Positions 11,734 to 23,300 of a DNA stretch of 64,000 nucleotides are shown piece after piece (the stretch's first letter is position 1; every line of letters starts with the position of its first letter). The notes under the pieces are model-generated. The model did no database searches. It was not told the origin of the DNA and saw only the letters and a list, made by a program, of their open reading frames with translations. Both the position numbers and the translations under genes were made by a program. Origin of the DNA: Tubiluchus corallicola (Eukaryota > Priapulida > Priapulimorpha > Priapulimorphida > Tubiluchidae); the NCBI GenBank assembly GCA_030141605.1, contig JAQGDQ010000148.1, forward strand, positions 310,001-374,000. The letters are read 5' to 3'.

Positions 11734-14160
11734 CAAATTTGTTATCTGCAATCGTATGAATGTCACCGTATTGTTGTAAATAATTCTTTTATTATAATTT
11801 TATTTAGATTTGTTAGTAATCTTGTTGTACTGATTGCCTATAGTCATTAGGCAGTACTTCCTTTTAGATGATACAATTTAATGCCATTTTATTTTCAAAG
11901 TAATCAAAGAAAAGAATTTAATATGTATGTATGGTTAACTTTGCTTTGTAGTTTCTAATGGTGTTTGTATAATGTATATGTTTTTAACTCATTTGAGTTT
12001 GGATCAGTTTTTGAGCTATTCTCATTTGGAATATTGTTTCTTGCTCATACTGCACTGATGTTAAAGTTTAGCAAAAAGAACAGCCTTGTCTCGTTGCTTT
12101 AATCAGCCACAGTTCACATGCTCAGTCTCACAAGTTTTTTGTATCTACTTTCTACTTCATGTACCTGTAAACTTTATGCTGCTAACTTCCCAGATCTGCA
12201 ATTGTAGCCAAAAAACTTAAAATAAATACCACCTAAGTTTGTTTCTTGACCTGTAGATTTCATCAAGATTCTCAAGTATATATCTGATTTGGCTATACAA
12301 GTTATCACATGTTAGACGTAAGAGTAACTTCCTTTCCTTTGCCTCAGTTTTTATAGAAAAAACAGTTAGTAAGTTTGCTTATGCTCATCAGTAATTTAAA
12401 GTGAATGATTGGATGAACATTCACACAGCATCATGCAACATCTTTGCCTTTTTCTTTTCCTGTTATGTAGGCATTTATAATTTTTTTATAGGTAATGTTA
12501 TCGCTTTCATGAAATTTTTATTTATTGTTTGTACAAATGCTTGTTCTGTAATAATGAAGAGAAATAAAACATTATTTTGGTCTGTAACTGAAAAATTTGG
12601 TGACTATTGACTGACAATTGCACCAGGCTATAACGAGGCTTTTGTAAAAAAATACATGTTCATTTTGAATGATCAATTGGCACCATTGATGGTGGTGCGA
12701 GTTCTGAGGCCCTAATTTTAATGTGAAATGCATGTATTAAAGTGCTAGATAATTTGTGATGTAAACTAGAAACTGGTTTTTGAACTCGGACCCCATAGTA
12801 AGTAATGTTTAGTGTATGTGAGAAGCAAAAGCAAAGACCCCAATTACGCAAATTAAGAGATCCTTTACATCGTTCTCAGAATCTAGAAAGATAAGAAAAG
12901 TAAACATAGACTTTACAGTAGTACTGCTCTAATAATTGGTGAACATTACCTAACGTGGCATGTAGAGAACCTTTACACATGCAGATGATGATGATGCAGA
13001 CTACAATGATGATATTGCTATTATTTACAGGATGACAACAAACTAATTTAGCAGCCCATTTACAGACAGTAAATAGCTGTTGTTTGAGTTTAGTTTGGTT
13101 GGAAGATTTCAATTGGTACAGTAATTATGGCGTTTTTTAATATGTGTATTCAGATTTGGGTAGGTCCATTTTTGGGACCTTTTAATCTCTGATGGCCCGC
13201 ACAATTAATATATTGGCAATAAATGATATAATTAATTAAGAGGTAAAACTATCAGTCGTATTTAAAAACATCGCAGTTTACATTTTTCTCATCCCGTACT
13301 TATTTTTGGTCCCATTCATAATCTTACTCTCCATCTTTGAACAGTGAATAATGATTACTACCACTAAACCACCATTCCAAACTTGTCTTCAATTTTTTTT
13401 TCTGTGGACATTTGTCTTTCAAGAAAACAATAATTCGCTACCCCCAAGTGCGTGATCCCAAAAGTCCAAAATCAGGAAATGTTTGTGGTTAATTGACGTG
13501 TCGTAGACATTTCTAGCAAACACGTCTTTTTAGTGAAGATTTCCTATGCCCCATGAGAAAGCAGCAACAGATGTTTTGGCTTATGCACGAATTTAATGGC
13601 ATTTTGTTCCTGACTGTGAGCGTGTCAACCGGACATGTCTCTGATTAAAGCTATCCCGTGACTACAGGACCAGGATTTGACCAGTCAGACACAGCCAGTA
13701 TAACTAAATAGCAGTATGTCAGTTTTTTATTATAATACTAGCAATCTGCAGTTCTACATCTGTTTCATTTTGTACTTGCCAATGTATGTAATGTTAATCT
13801 CATATTTACGCAATAAATTTAATAGCGGTTAAATGCTAATTTACCGATTAGATAAGTAAGTTACCGTAGAAAGACATAGCTTTATGTAGAGCTCTCCACT
13901 ATTCCTTGTGTACTTTATTAGAAACTCTAAATGTAATACCCGCTACACTAGCAGATATTACATTCTCTGATTTTACTGATGTAAGAACATAATTATGCTG
14001 GCCACACTGCGATCATGAATCATGGCTCGAGGTGTCCTATTGTTTTTGTGGCAACTTGGGATCAGTATATCTTTGGTTTAGACTCCGGATTGCCACAGTT
14101 ATTCTCTTCGTATTAACTGTGTCAGTGTTGCTTTCTAATTTCAGATAGTTAGATAATTGA
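11734..14160. other. MIS12 3' UTR and intergenic, no gene recognised
   Basis: Begins with the MIS12 3' UTR; an AATAAA lies near 12220. The rest is AT-rich with scattered short frames that lack splice support or similarity. A short GATGAT run lies near 12980. Confidence 0.45.
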
Positions 14161-14164
14161 TTAA

Positions 14165-15170
14165 GATAAACAATGAGGTCTGGGCACCCTACACTTCGGT
14201 TTGAGACGTTTGAGTGCTAGTTATCGCTTGTCAAGTGCCAAGCCTAAGAAGCTTAAACTTTGGAGATTGTGGAGCCATACTAACTTGTCTAGCACACATG
14301 CTGAGTATACCATGTAGTTCCAGCAGCTAAGATTGTCTATTCGCCATGCAAGGATGTGGTATGAAAACAAGCTCACAAGCAGGTTGAGCAAAAATGGCAA
14401 GGAATTCTTCAGGTATAGTAAATACTTTTTGAAGCCTTCTAACTGTAGTAGTTGCATTAAAGATTTTAATGATGATGTTGTTACCTGTCTTGAACAGGTC
14501 GCTTCTACAATAAATGATGCTTTTACATCTTTCTTCACTCAGGAGCCTGATGATAATGCCTTGCTTATTCCTTCTTCTGGTTTAAATTCAGTATTAACAA
14601 TGTATGTGCTAAGTTTATGTAACTTAACACCATTTAAGGCTATAGGGCCTAATGAACTTCACAGCTTTATTTTGAAGTCTTGCCCTCTTCAGCTTGCTCT
14701 CCCTTTTTTCCTTTTGTTCCGTAAATCTCTTGATTCTGGAATCCTCCCCCTCCCCCAACTTGGCTTAACTATAATGTTAACCCATCCCTAAACAATCAAA
14801 TGCATGTCCTTCGTGTGATGATCTTCATCCCATATCTTTGTCATCAGTAGTCATCAAAAGCTAGAAATTCGGGTTGTGGGATGAGATTTTAACCTTTCTC
14901 ATCCAAACGGAACAGATATGTAAGTCCCAGGATGGTTCCCTTCCACTATGATCAGTCATCTCTAATCTATTATCGTGTTCAAATCAGTGGACTAGCTTCT
15001 TCGATGATCCTACTTTGTCTGATATTGACGTACTGTATCTTGAATTCAAAATGGCCCTACTCTTGATAAAATTTTTTAGAATTCCTACTGTCTGACTGTC
15101 CTGAAAACCACAACTTTTGTATTTCACTGACCATGACACTAGCATCATATGTTTGTTGATTTGTTTTACT
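14165..15170 (+). mobile_element. Decayed CR1/L2-like non-LTR retrotransposon fragment
   Basis: An open frame at 14333-14791 has the pre-RT layout typical of CR1/L2/Jockey elements: ARMWYENKLTSRLSKNGKEF, then FRYSKYFLK, ASTINDAFTSFFT, then KAIGPNELHSFILKSC (a variant of the KxxGPDG block) and LFRKSLDSGILP. Upstream, 14220-14330 reads KLWRLWSHTN, a KLWRKYK-like block. Downstream the frame is broken, but remnants of RT motifs are legible: PISLSSVVIKS near 14830, WTSFF near 14990, and DIDVLYLEFKMAL near 15020-15060 where YLDFSKAFD would stand. Multiple stops and shifts make it a non-functional relic. It is a different family from the LINE at 19545-25110. Confidence 0.8.
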
Positions 15171-15607
15171 CTTATGAAAATATTAGACCATGGAGAGACT
15201 TCTGCTAAGCCTCACTACCACAACTGCATGATTTTGCTGGCGTAAAAAGATGTGCAACTGTGACGTTATTAGTGCTTTGTACATGCTGTTCATGATTTTG
15301 TCCCACTAAGGGGAATCTTTAAGTCTGATCATAAAAGGTCTTGTGCACCCTGGGAAAAGCGATAAGTGTTTAGTGCCGATGCACTGTTGGTGTAACATGA
15401 CTTAATCATCCAAGAAGATGAAGAAACTTTCTGTGTTGTGCTACGAGTTACTCTCCCTTGTAGTAGTAGACTAAAATTATAGGATTCTAGTTTTTCTGGC
15501 ACCCACTCAGTTATTTAATAACCCTGCCTGTTGTTGCTTAACTAAATTGGTTTGTAGCCAAATCTGCACTGTGTTCACCAATGTCATATTTTCACTCCAA
15601 AGCTACA

Positions 15608-15810
15608 TTAAATAATATATCGTGAATAGAATTTGAACATATGGTAAAATGATAACCTTGAGCGGTCTGAAACAGTTAAGAGCAGAATGACAGCAATGAC
15701 AGTTAGAGTCACAAACAACACCTCGTAGTGTTTGTGAACAGAACACTGAAGGAAAGACATGTTCATGCTGTAAATGGCCTGTATTGTCTGCAGAAACATG
15801 AAGTAAATAA
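15608..15810 (-). CDS. Candidate terminal exon of an unidentified membrane protein
   Basis: On the minus strand a good acceptor (CTTTTCTGTTGCAG) is followed by an open phase-2 frame of 66 residues ending in TAA at 15608. It has a clear hydrophobic segment (VLFVTLTVIAVILLLTV) and a basic, aromatic tail (RSRLSFYHMFKFYSRYII). If real, the gene would run toward, and diverge from, ERCC8. I could not connect it to an in-phase upstream exon and do not recognise the family. It may be a chance frame. Confidence 0.25.
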
Positions 15811-16342
15811 CTGCAACAGAAAAGTATAAATGTAATTATTGTAATGTATAGTTCACATAATGACTGAAATAGCAAATATTAACTACTGAAATTACTTATT
15901 AGAAAAGTTCTACATAGGTCAGCATGTTTAAAATTCCTTGAAAACATTTACTGCATTAGTGACTGAAAGCATTTCAAATAAACTTAGCCAAAATTTAAGT
16001 TGTGGTGTGTCAGTTTTCTTGTGTTGAGAACTCACAATTAATTTTGGTCTCTTTTTGCATTCTTTTTCAACATGCACAGCTATGGTGCATTTGAGCAACG
16101 CCCTATTATTGTGTACATTGGTAATACATGTATGGTGATGATTGCTCTCTGCTGTTAGACAACAACTATCATGCGAAAACATGCAGTGTAATATAGTGAT
16201 ATTACTTTTGTCTCGATTAATATTTGGAGTACATTTTTGCAACAATGACATTATGTAAAAATCTTTTCCGTATGGTTTAATTTTTTTCAGATGAATTGAC
16301 TAGCATGACCTGAAGAAACTAGTTTAATAAAGTAGATTTGCT

Positions 16343-17551
16343 ATGTTGCGTTGCATTGCTGAAAGGTCGATTGGATTACAGACACCACAGAATGTGCAGA
16401 CAGTTATCTCAACGGATCGTGCTTTTACCATCGACTTGTGCAAACACCGAGAAGTTAAAAAAGTTTACTCTAGCGCAGTAAATAGTTTAGACATTGATCC
16501 AGTTGAAATGCGTTACCTTTTGTCTGGAAGCGCCAACGGAATGGTCGCTATCCACGATTTGCACAACCTCTCGGGTAGCCCTCAGTATACCTGCCCTGTA
16601 GTCTGTATAGTTAAAAGAGGGGACAGCAAAGGTCATAAATACAGCGTAGAAACTGTGCAGTGGTACACATCTGACACGGGCATTTTTATCTCAAGTGGGT
16701 TTGATAAAACTCTAAAAATTTGGGATACAAATAAGATGACACCTGTAGATACTCTTACTTATGAAGATTGTATTTATTGTCACCACATGTCACCATTAGC
16801 CACAAAACACTCCCTTATAGCAGTAGGTTCATCTGCCTGCCAAGTTAGCTTGGTGGATCTTAAGACTGGGTCCTTCACTCATATATTGAAAGGACATAAG
16901 GGAGCTGTGTACACTGTTAAGTGGTCACCTATTAGTGAGTATGTGCTTGCTACTGGCAGCCACGATAATAAGGCTCTCATTTGGGATGTACGTATGGCAA
17001 GAAATTGCCTGTTGACGTTAGATCAGCACAATGGTAACTATAAAAGAAGTGGTCCTGCTGCTGTGCAAACGGCACACAATGGTGCTGTCAACAGCATTGC
17101 TTTCACAGATGATGGATTTTATCTTTTGACATTTGGTACTGATTGTCGGTTACGATTATGGAATACACGGAACGGTCGAAACTCTTTGGTCAATTATGGT
17201 AGTATCAAGAATGAGCAATTGAAATGTGTTAAAATAGATGTCTCCCATTTTCTGAGACCAGATGTTGTTTTTGTACCTCATGAAAGTAACATTGATGTGT
17301 TTTGTATACATACTGGCTCCCGGATAAACCGTTTGGTTGGTCATTACAATGAAGTTAACTGTGTCTTGTATCATCCGATTTTTCAGGAGTGTTATAGTAG
17401 TGGTAATGACAGAAATATTCTTGTCTGGACTCCCAAAATGTCTGATACTGAAGCATTTGAAGAATATTTATTATCAGGAGAGAAAGGAATAAAAATGCCC
17501 AGTGATGGACTAATGAGAGATACATGGAGTAGCGATGAAGAAGAGGATTAA
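16343..17551 (+). CDS. ERCC8: DNA excision repair protein ERCC-8 (CSA), WD40 protein, intronless
   Basis: A single 402-residue frame (human 396) matches CSA end to end. The N-terminal basic helix is followed by seven WD40 blades, with HKYSVETVQWYTSDTGIF, SSGFDKTLKIWDTN, HHMSPLATKHSLIAVG, LKGHKGAVYTVKWSP, LDQHNGN, TAHNGAVNSIAF and GHYNEVNCVLYHP. The fourth or fifth blade ends in WDVR, the WDxR signature of DDB1-CUL4-associated factors, and the protein ends with the conserved acidic DTWSSDEEED. In the family, CSA is the substrate receptor of the CRL4-CSA ubiquitin ligase acting on stalled RNA polymerase II and CSB in transcription-coupled repair. ATG 16343 is the first in frame. A TTTTTTTCAG at 16281-16290 could be a 5' UTR acceptor. 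AATAAA at 17597-17602 gives a very short 3' UTR. The coding part lacks introns although neighbours are intron-rich; no poly(A) tract follows. Confidence 0.97.
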   Translation: MLRCIAERSIGLQTPQNVQTVISTDRAFTIDLCKHREVKKVYSSAVNSLDIDPVEMRYLLSGSANGMVAIHDLHNLSGSPQYTCPVVCIVKRGDSKGHKYSVETVQWYTSDTGIFISSGFDKTLKIWDTNKMTPVDTLTYEDCIYCHHMSPLATKHSLIAVGSSACQVSLVDLKTGSFTHILKGHKGAVYTVKWSPISEYVLATGSHDNKALIWDVRMARNCLLTLDQHNGNYKRSGPAAVQTAHNGAVNSIAFTDDGFYLLTFGTDCRLRLWNTRNGRNSLVNYGSIKNEQLKCVKIDVSHFLRPDVVFVPHESNIDVFCIHTGSRINRLVGHYNEVNCVLYHPIFQECYSSGNDRNILVWTPKMSDTEAFEEYLLSGEKGIKMPSDGLMRDTWSSDEEED

Positions 17552-17596
17552 ATAATTATACCATAAACATACAATAGGCTATTATTGTTATTTGTT

Positions 17597-17602
17597 AATA
17601 AA
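17597..17602 (+). terminator. ERCC8 polyadenylation signal
   Basis: AATAAA 46 bases after the ERCC8 stop codon, in AT-rich sequence with GT/T-rich sequence after it. It is the first such hexamer downstream of the gene. Confidence 0.6.
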
Positions 17603-18550
17603 TTTTGGTAAATTCGATAGCATAAATTAAATTATGTAACCATGAAAATTGTTTTTTATTGATTTGAGAAATCAAAATTATCATAGCAAAGACGTCCATA
17701 AGTCGACAGTAAGGTTTTCTAGTTATTCACACCTAAATCTCCATTTCATGGGGACCATTTTAATACCAAGCTCATCGCTCTATGCTATTACTAACCTGAG
17801 GTAATCCACATTGCGGTTGAAGTGCACGTTGTACACTGAAAAACATAATCTTGAGGAAATCACTATTAAAATTTGCCACTGCTTTTTGTCGCATTTCTAC
17901 AAAAACACTTAGCAACCATACAAAAGTGTGGTTGCTATGGACTTTACAAAAGGAATCTGAAGTTACGTTTGAATCCAGTGGATAACTGTTTCAGAAGAAG
18001 AGCTGAGCTTGTCAACAAAAAAATGGTGCTTGACATTACTGATAATAAGTATCAATCATAATGTCACTGATAAGGCACACCTGTTACTGATGTTCAAAGA
18101 AATTCCTGATACTTCTAAATCCTGCTGCACCCAAATTGTAATTTCTTTTTATTATAGCAAACTGGCTACAATATTGTTATGCTGGTAGACAAATTTCTTA
18201 TTGGCAATCGGCAGCTGTAATAAGAGAGTTATAATAATAATAATGGTTGTAATAATTGTGTAATAATAATAATAATTAAAAACTAGTAATAATAACAAGG
18301 AAAACATTGGACCAGAAATCGTTAGTATTTCCACAGCTCCCTTTGAGACTGATGTAGCATCAAGAAATACTAACCTACATCTTCGCCACTTGTGGCGGTT
18401 CACGCTGGCCTCTCTATTACAATTACGTTAGTAGGCTAAAAGGATAGCAGAAAAGTGAAAGTCCTAATAGCGAGCCAAAAATCTTACATTAAATTTTAAC
18501 ACGCTGTACCCACAACGTAGTGGAGACACTATGATATTAAATTTCTATTT
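17603..18550. other. Intergenic, no gene recognised
   Basis: Sequence between ERCC8 and LINE remnants. Contains an (ATA/AAT)-rich low-complexity run near 18225-18295. Short frames at 17873-18061 (plus) and 18152-18403 (minus, low complexity) have no support. Confidence 0.5.
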
Positions 18551-19285
18551 CTAAAGCCATTTTCTGTCTAGCATTCATTACTTTCTGTATCCTCGTATTG
18601 ATCATCACTATTTTTTTCTGTTTCGAATGTTTTTAAATCAACCTCCATATCTTCACCCAATATCTTTATAGCTTTCTCACACATTTGTAAGTGTTCAGTT
18701 GTATCATCATGAATTTTACCCAAAGGGCATTTTAGATCATTCTTAAACTTACTTTTGAAATTTGTTTCCACTCTGTTATTTCATAGACTGTTCTTTGGTT
18801 ACACTTAATTACTTAATCCACTGGATTATTCCTCCTGTAGCATTTTCCATAATTCTCAGTTTTTTCATTTTCTGACGCTTTTCTTTAGTAATATACTCCA
18901 AATATTTTCTAATACTAATGTGGGCTAAAACTGTGTTTCCTTTGCAATAGTTACAAACATTGCATTCCAATTTACTATAATAAATTTTGCACTTTGTTTA
19001 TTTCTCCGTACTCTAGCAAAGTGATTATTTCGTCTCTGTTCTTACTGTTAATTAACGCAGCTACTCTAAATGACCTTATACATTTGAACCTGACCAATTT
19101 ATCTGCAATTTTTCAAAAAGTTCTGAAAAGCTCACTGTGTGTTCTCAAAAAACTCACATGAAACGAATTCACAATATCAAAAAAAAAGCATCCTAAAGGT
19201 TTCTTGTACTTGTTCTTGCCGTAGCCACTTACTGTCTTTATCTTCATTTAAGAATTCTGCTGCCCATTCTCTGCCATAAACGTAA
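18550..19285 (-). mobile_element. Diverged LINE-related remnant (ORF2 C-terminus)
   Basis: On the minus strand, 18568-18771 encodes FKNDLKCPLGKIHDDTTEHL followed by QMCE, clearly related to the FKDQLLCPVC...DDTIEHML motif of the LINE at 19545-25110. Upstream on the same strand a frame-broken block reads FRVAALINSKNRDEIITLLE and then Cys-rich and Lys-rich fragments. The second cysteine of CPVC is replaced by glycine. It is probably an older member of a related family. Its boundaries are estimates. Confidence 0.5.
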
Positions 19286-19572
19286 TGGGTATGTGATGAT
19301 AATGATAACTAAGTTTCTGCAAACTTAAGATCTTCAACTATTTCGTATCATCCGTACTAGAAAATATAACTATAAGATAGTCCACTTTTTAACCTTTCCT
19401 AAATCGGTTCAACCATGAAACCAAAATGGTAGATTATTTAACTGGATTTATTTCAAGCAAAAAGGCCTCAAATGAGCGTTTGTAATTATAAAAAATATTT
19501 CTTCATGGAGAGTAGCTATAGTATAGGTCTGCGATTGCGATACTCCACTCTCTCCACCTATCAGAGGCGGGC

Positions 19573-20319
19573 GGCGCTATTACACTTTCGCACCGCCTAG
19601 CTTTTTATAGGTTATTACTCGTTTTCAGGCTCGTAAGTCATCATTCTATTTTTCTTACGTCATCAATGAATGTTTCCGCTAATCTAATTGTAATTTAATA
19701 ATATATTTAGGTATAATTACCAATAATTACGCTGTATTCACAGTTCTACGCCTATACAGGGCGTATCGCCATCTTGTTTGTGTGTGTAGTCAGGTGACAA
19801 ATTTCGTACTAGTTTATGCATTATCAGGGCCTAGCTTAAAAGGCATGTGACACACTTTCATCTTCACCGCATTTACGAAATAAAGAAAAAACCTTTACTT
19901 TTTTTATAATCTAATAGTAATAATACTACAGTAATAAATAAAATTAATGATAAATAACTGTAGTGGTCCAAAATAATTTCCCCCGGTACGATACAAACTT
20001 CCGTAGCTGCAACCCTAATAATCATAAATTATGCGAAGAAACCAAAAATACAGGTTAAGGGCCACATACGTCACTGCGCGAGAGCGATTGCGCATCAGTG
20101 ATGTAAACACGGTTATTCACGTGCAGCTTTTAATGGCGGCTGTAGGTAAGTAATGCATGATTTTAATCTGATTTTAATCTGGACTTATAAAGCGCAAGAA
20201 GCAATAATATTGTGGGAATATGGTGTATATTACGCCTGTTGGTCTGCTTTCTGGCCTGCAGGCGTGAAAACAACCAATAGGCCAGGAAAAGCTAGGCGGT
20301 GCGAAAGTGTAATAGCGCC
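19573..20319. mobile_element. Mutator-like MITE copy A, nested in the LINE 3' UTR
   Basis: 747 bp with TIRs of about 33 bp beginning GGCGCTATTACACTTTCGCA. A perfect 9-bp target duplication GAGGCGGGC flanks it (19564-19572 and 20320-20328). The unoccupied site is seen in the dead LINE copy near 4852-4875, whose minus strand reads ATCAGAGGCGCGCACCT. Nine-base duplications fit the Mutator (MULE) superfamily. No transposase is encoded. A short frame in its middle (MHDFNLILIW...) is shared with copy B but looks like chance. Confidence 0.9.
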
Positions 20320-20372
20320 GAGGCGGGCACCTTTATAGGGTGCAAAGTCTATTCTTCTTTAACGCTGATCTT

Positions 20373-23300
20373 TTATTTGTCTTTTCCAAGTTTAATGTCT
20401 TTATTTGTCTTTATCCTGTATTCCATACATTCGTTCACTAGATTTCTAATTTCTAGCAATCCTTCCTTTTCACTGTTCATTAATACATCTGAGTTCAAAA
20501 TTTTTTTCCATTCTCCATATCTGTAACATCTAAGCGACGCTATTACACTTTCGCACCGCCTAGCTTTTCCTGGCCTATTGGTTGTTTTCACGCCTGCAGG
20601 CCAGAAAGCAGACCAACAGGCGTAATATACACCATATTCCCATAATATTATTGCTTCTTGCGCTTTATAAGTCCAGATTAAAATCAGATTAAAATCATGC
20701 ATTACTTACCTACAGCCGCCATTAAAAGCTGCACGTGAATAACCGTGTTTACATCACTGATGCGCAATCGCTCTCGCGCAGTGACGTATGTGGCCCTTAA
20801 CCTGTATTTTTAGTTTCTTCGCATAATTTATGATTATTAGGGTTGCAGCTACGGGAGTTTGTATCGTACCGCGGGAAATTATTTTGGACCACTACAGTTA
20901 TTTATCATTAATTTTATTTATTACTGTAGTATTATTACTATTAGATTATAAAAAAAGTAAAGGTTTTTTCTTTATTTCGTAAATGCGGTGAAGATGAAAG
21001 TGTGTCACGTGCCTTTTAAGCTAGGCCCTGATAATGCATAAACTAGTACGAAATTTGTCACGTGACTACACACACAAACAAGATGGCGATACGCCCTGTA
21101 TAGGCGTAGAACTGTGAATACAGCGTAATTATTGGTAATTATACCTAAATATATTATTAAATTACAAATAGATTAGCGGAAACATTCACTGATGACGTAA
21201 GAATAATAGAATGATGACTTACGAGCCTAAAAACGAGTAATAACCTATAAAAAGCAATGCGAAAGTGTAATAGCGCCCATCTAAGCATATGTTCAATAGT
21301 GTCATCATCTTCCTCACACACTGGGCATAATAACTGATCCTTAAACTCATTCTTGTAGTTCCCCTTAACTTTAATCATATTCAGTCTTATTTTCAATATA
21401 TCTTTAACCTCTTCTGGTTTGCATGTGTCTATGTAATTTTGTCGTTTCCACTCGGTATGCCTTAAAAATCTTAATTTAGTGCTGCTCCTGCATTTTTCTG
21501 CACATTCGCTCTTTATACAACATTCAGTCTTATTCTTTATTTCTTTCTTCCATTCAGACTTTTTCATGACCTTCACCCTTTCTTTATTAGCATCTATGGT
21601 ATATATTTTTGCAGTCTCAAATACTTCATTATACCATGACCTTTTGTGTACACTGTTTATTTGCATTTCAAGTATCTCTGATGCTAATCTCTTTGGTTTA
21701 CTAATCAGTAAATTCCGATAGAACATCAATCTCCTATAGTTTACTTTATGTTTTAGAGGCCATATGCCTATTTCAGTTACTAATCCCCAGTATGGCGTTG
21801 ATTCACTAAGATTAAATATTGTTTTTAAAGCATTTGCTTGAATCATTTCTAATTTCTCCCAATCAGTTGCTGTCAAATTTGACCATGTCTCTGAACTATT
21901 TAGCACTGCACTCACTGAAAGAAGCTCGTACAGCATTAGTTTTACCCCTATTGAGCAATCTCCCACTTTCAGCTCACCTCCTATTGTATTGATGTAACTG
22001 ATTATCATTTTGTTTTTCCCGGTTCGTTTTCCCAACATTATTTCATAACTACATTATGTATTAATCCAGTCTCCCAAAATATTGGTGTTCCTCTGCTTCC
22101 TTAACCTCTCCGTTCCTTAGTGACTCACATAATTCTGGGATCCTTTTCTTTCGTGTCATGTTAGTTCTCATATATTGTGTTTTCTGTATATTGAATGGTA
22201 ATCTTTTGGTTCTTTCAATTTCTTGACAGTTTTTAATCATCTGCTTGATTATAGTTTCTTGTCCTATTCCGACAATATCGTCAATGAATAATAACATACC
22301 CACATGTATATTCCTGCCCATTACGGTCCCTGTTGTCACCATCTCATTAATCCGGTTTATTGCAGCACAACATAGTAATGGTCCCAACACTGTTCCCTGT
22401 CGGACTATTTCATTTATTTCTATCTGGTCTGTTTTTCCCAATGGTGTTTCTATAACTATTTCTGCAATTTCATTCAGTTTATATATCATAAATATTTCTC
22501 CTGGTGATATGCCCATCCTCCATAATTCTGTCAATGCATCTTTCAACCACAACTTATCGAAACACTTTTCTATGTCACAAAAAATTATGTACACTTCATT
22601 TTTATAAAACCTGTTATACTCTAACATTGCCCTCAAGGTGTACAGATGGTCATAGTCCCCTCTGTTTTTTCTTCCGCCACATTGACATACTCCTATGTTT
22701 TCTTCAAATTTAACTATTATTCTATTTTTGATCACTTTTTCCATTAGTTTACTGAAAATATTTGTTATGAACAGCCCTCATCTATTTTTCATCTCTTTCT
22801 TGTCGCCTTTTCCCTTATTAATTGACTTTATTTTCATTTGGGCCCATTGTTTCGGTATTTTCTTTTGCTTCATTATTTCATTCAGCATTGCTGCTATACT
22901 ATCAATAAATCCCTTCCCTGCTTGTTTGATCATTTCATTCTTCCATCCTTGCATGTCTGGAGCCTTTTTATTTTTTAATGATCGAACTGCTTCATTCACT
23001 TCACTGATAGTAATTTCTTTTACTTCCTCCTCACTTGCCATTTGTTCAACATGTTTGAAAATTTGTTCAACCCTTGATTCTATCATTTGCTCATATTCAT
23101 CCTCTGTCTGAGTAGGAGTTAGCAGTTCTTCATAATATTTTTTCAAAATCAACTTAATTTTTCCTGGATTCTCTTGGATCTCACCTTGTTTATCTCTTAT
23201 TGCTATAGCTTCTTCCATTTTAGGTTTATCGATGCACTTTTTGAATTCCCAAAACAACTGCTGGTTAAGTTTTCCATTTACTGTAATTGTCCTAACAGTT

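Noticed and set aside
15928-16251. 107-codon minus-strand frame beside ERCC8
   Set aside because: No recognisable domain, and its only good donor (GTGAGT near 16040) is out of phase with the candidate exon at 15608-15810.
20153-20338. Short frame MHDFNLILIW... repeated at 20373-20702
   Set aside because: It lies inside the two MITE copies and is repeated only because the MITE is; no sign of coding constraint.
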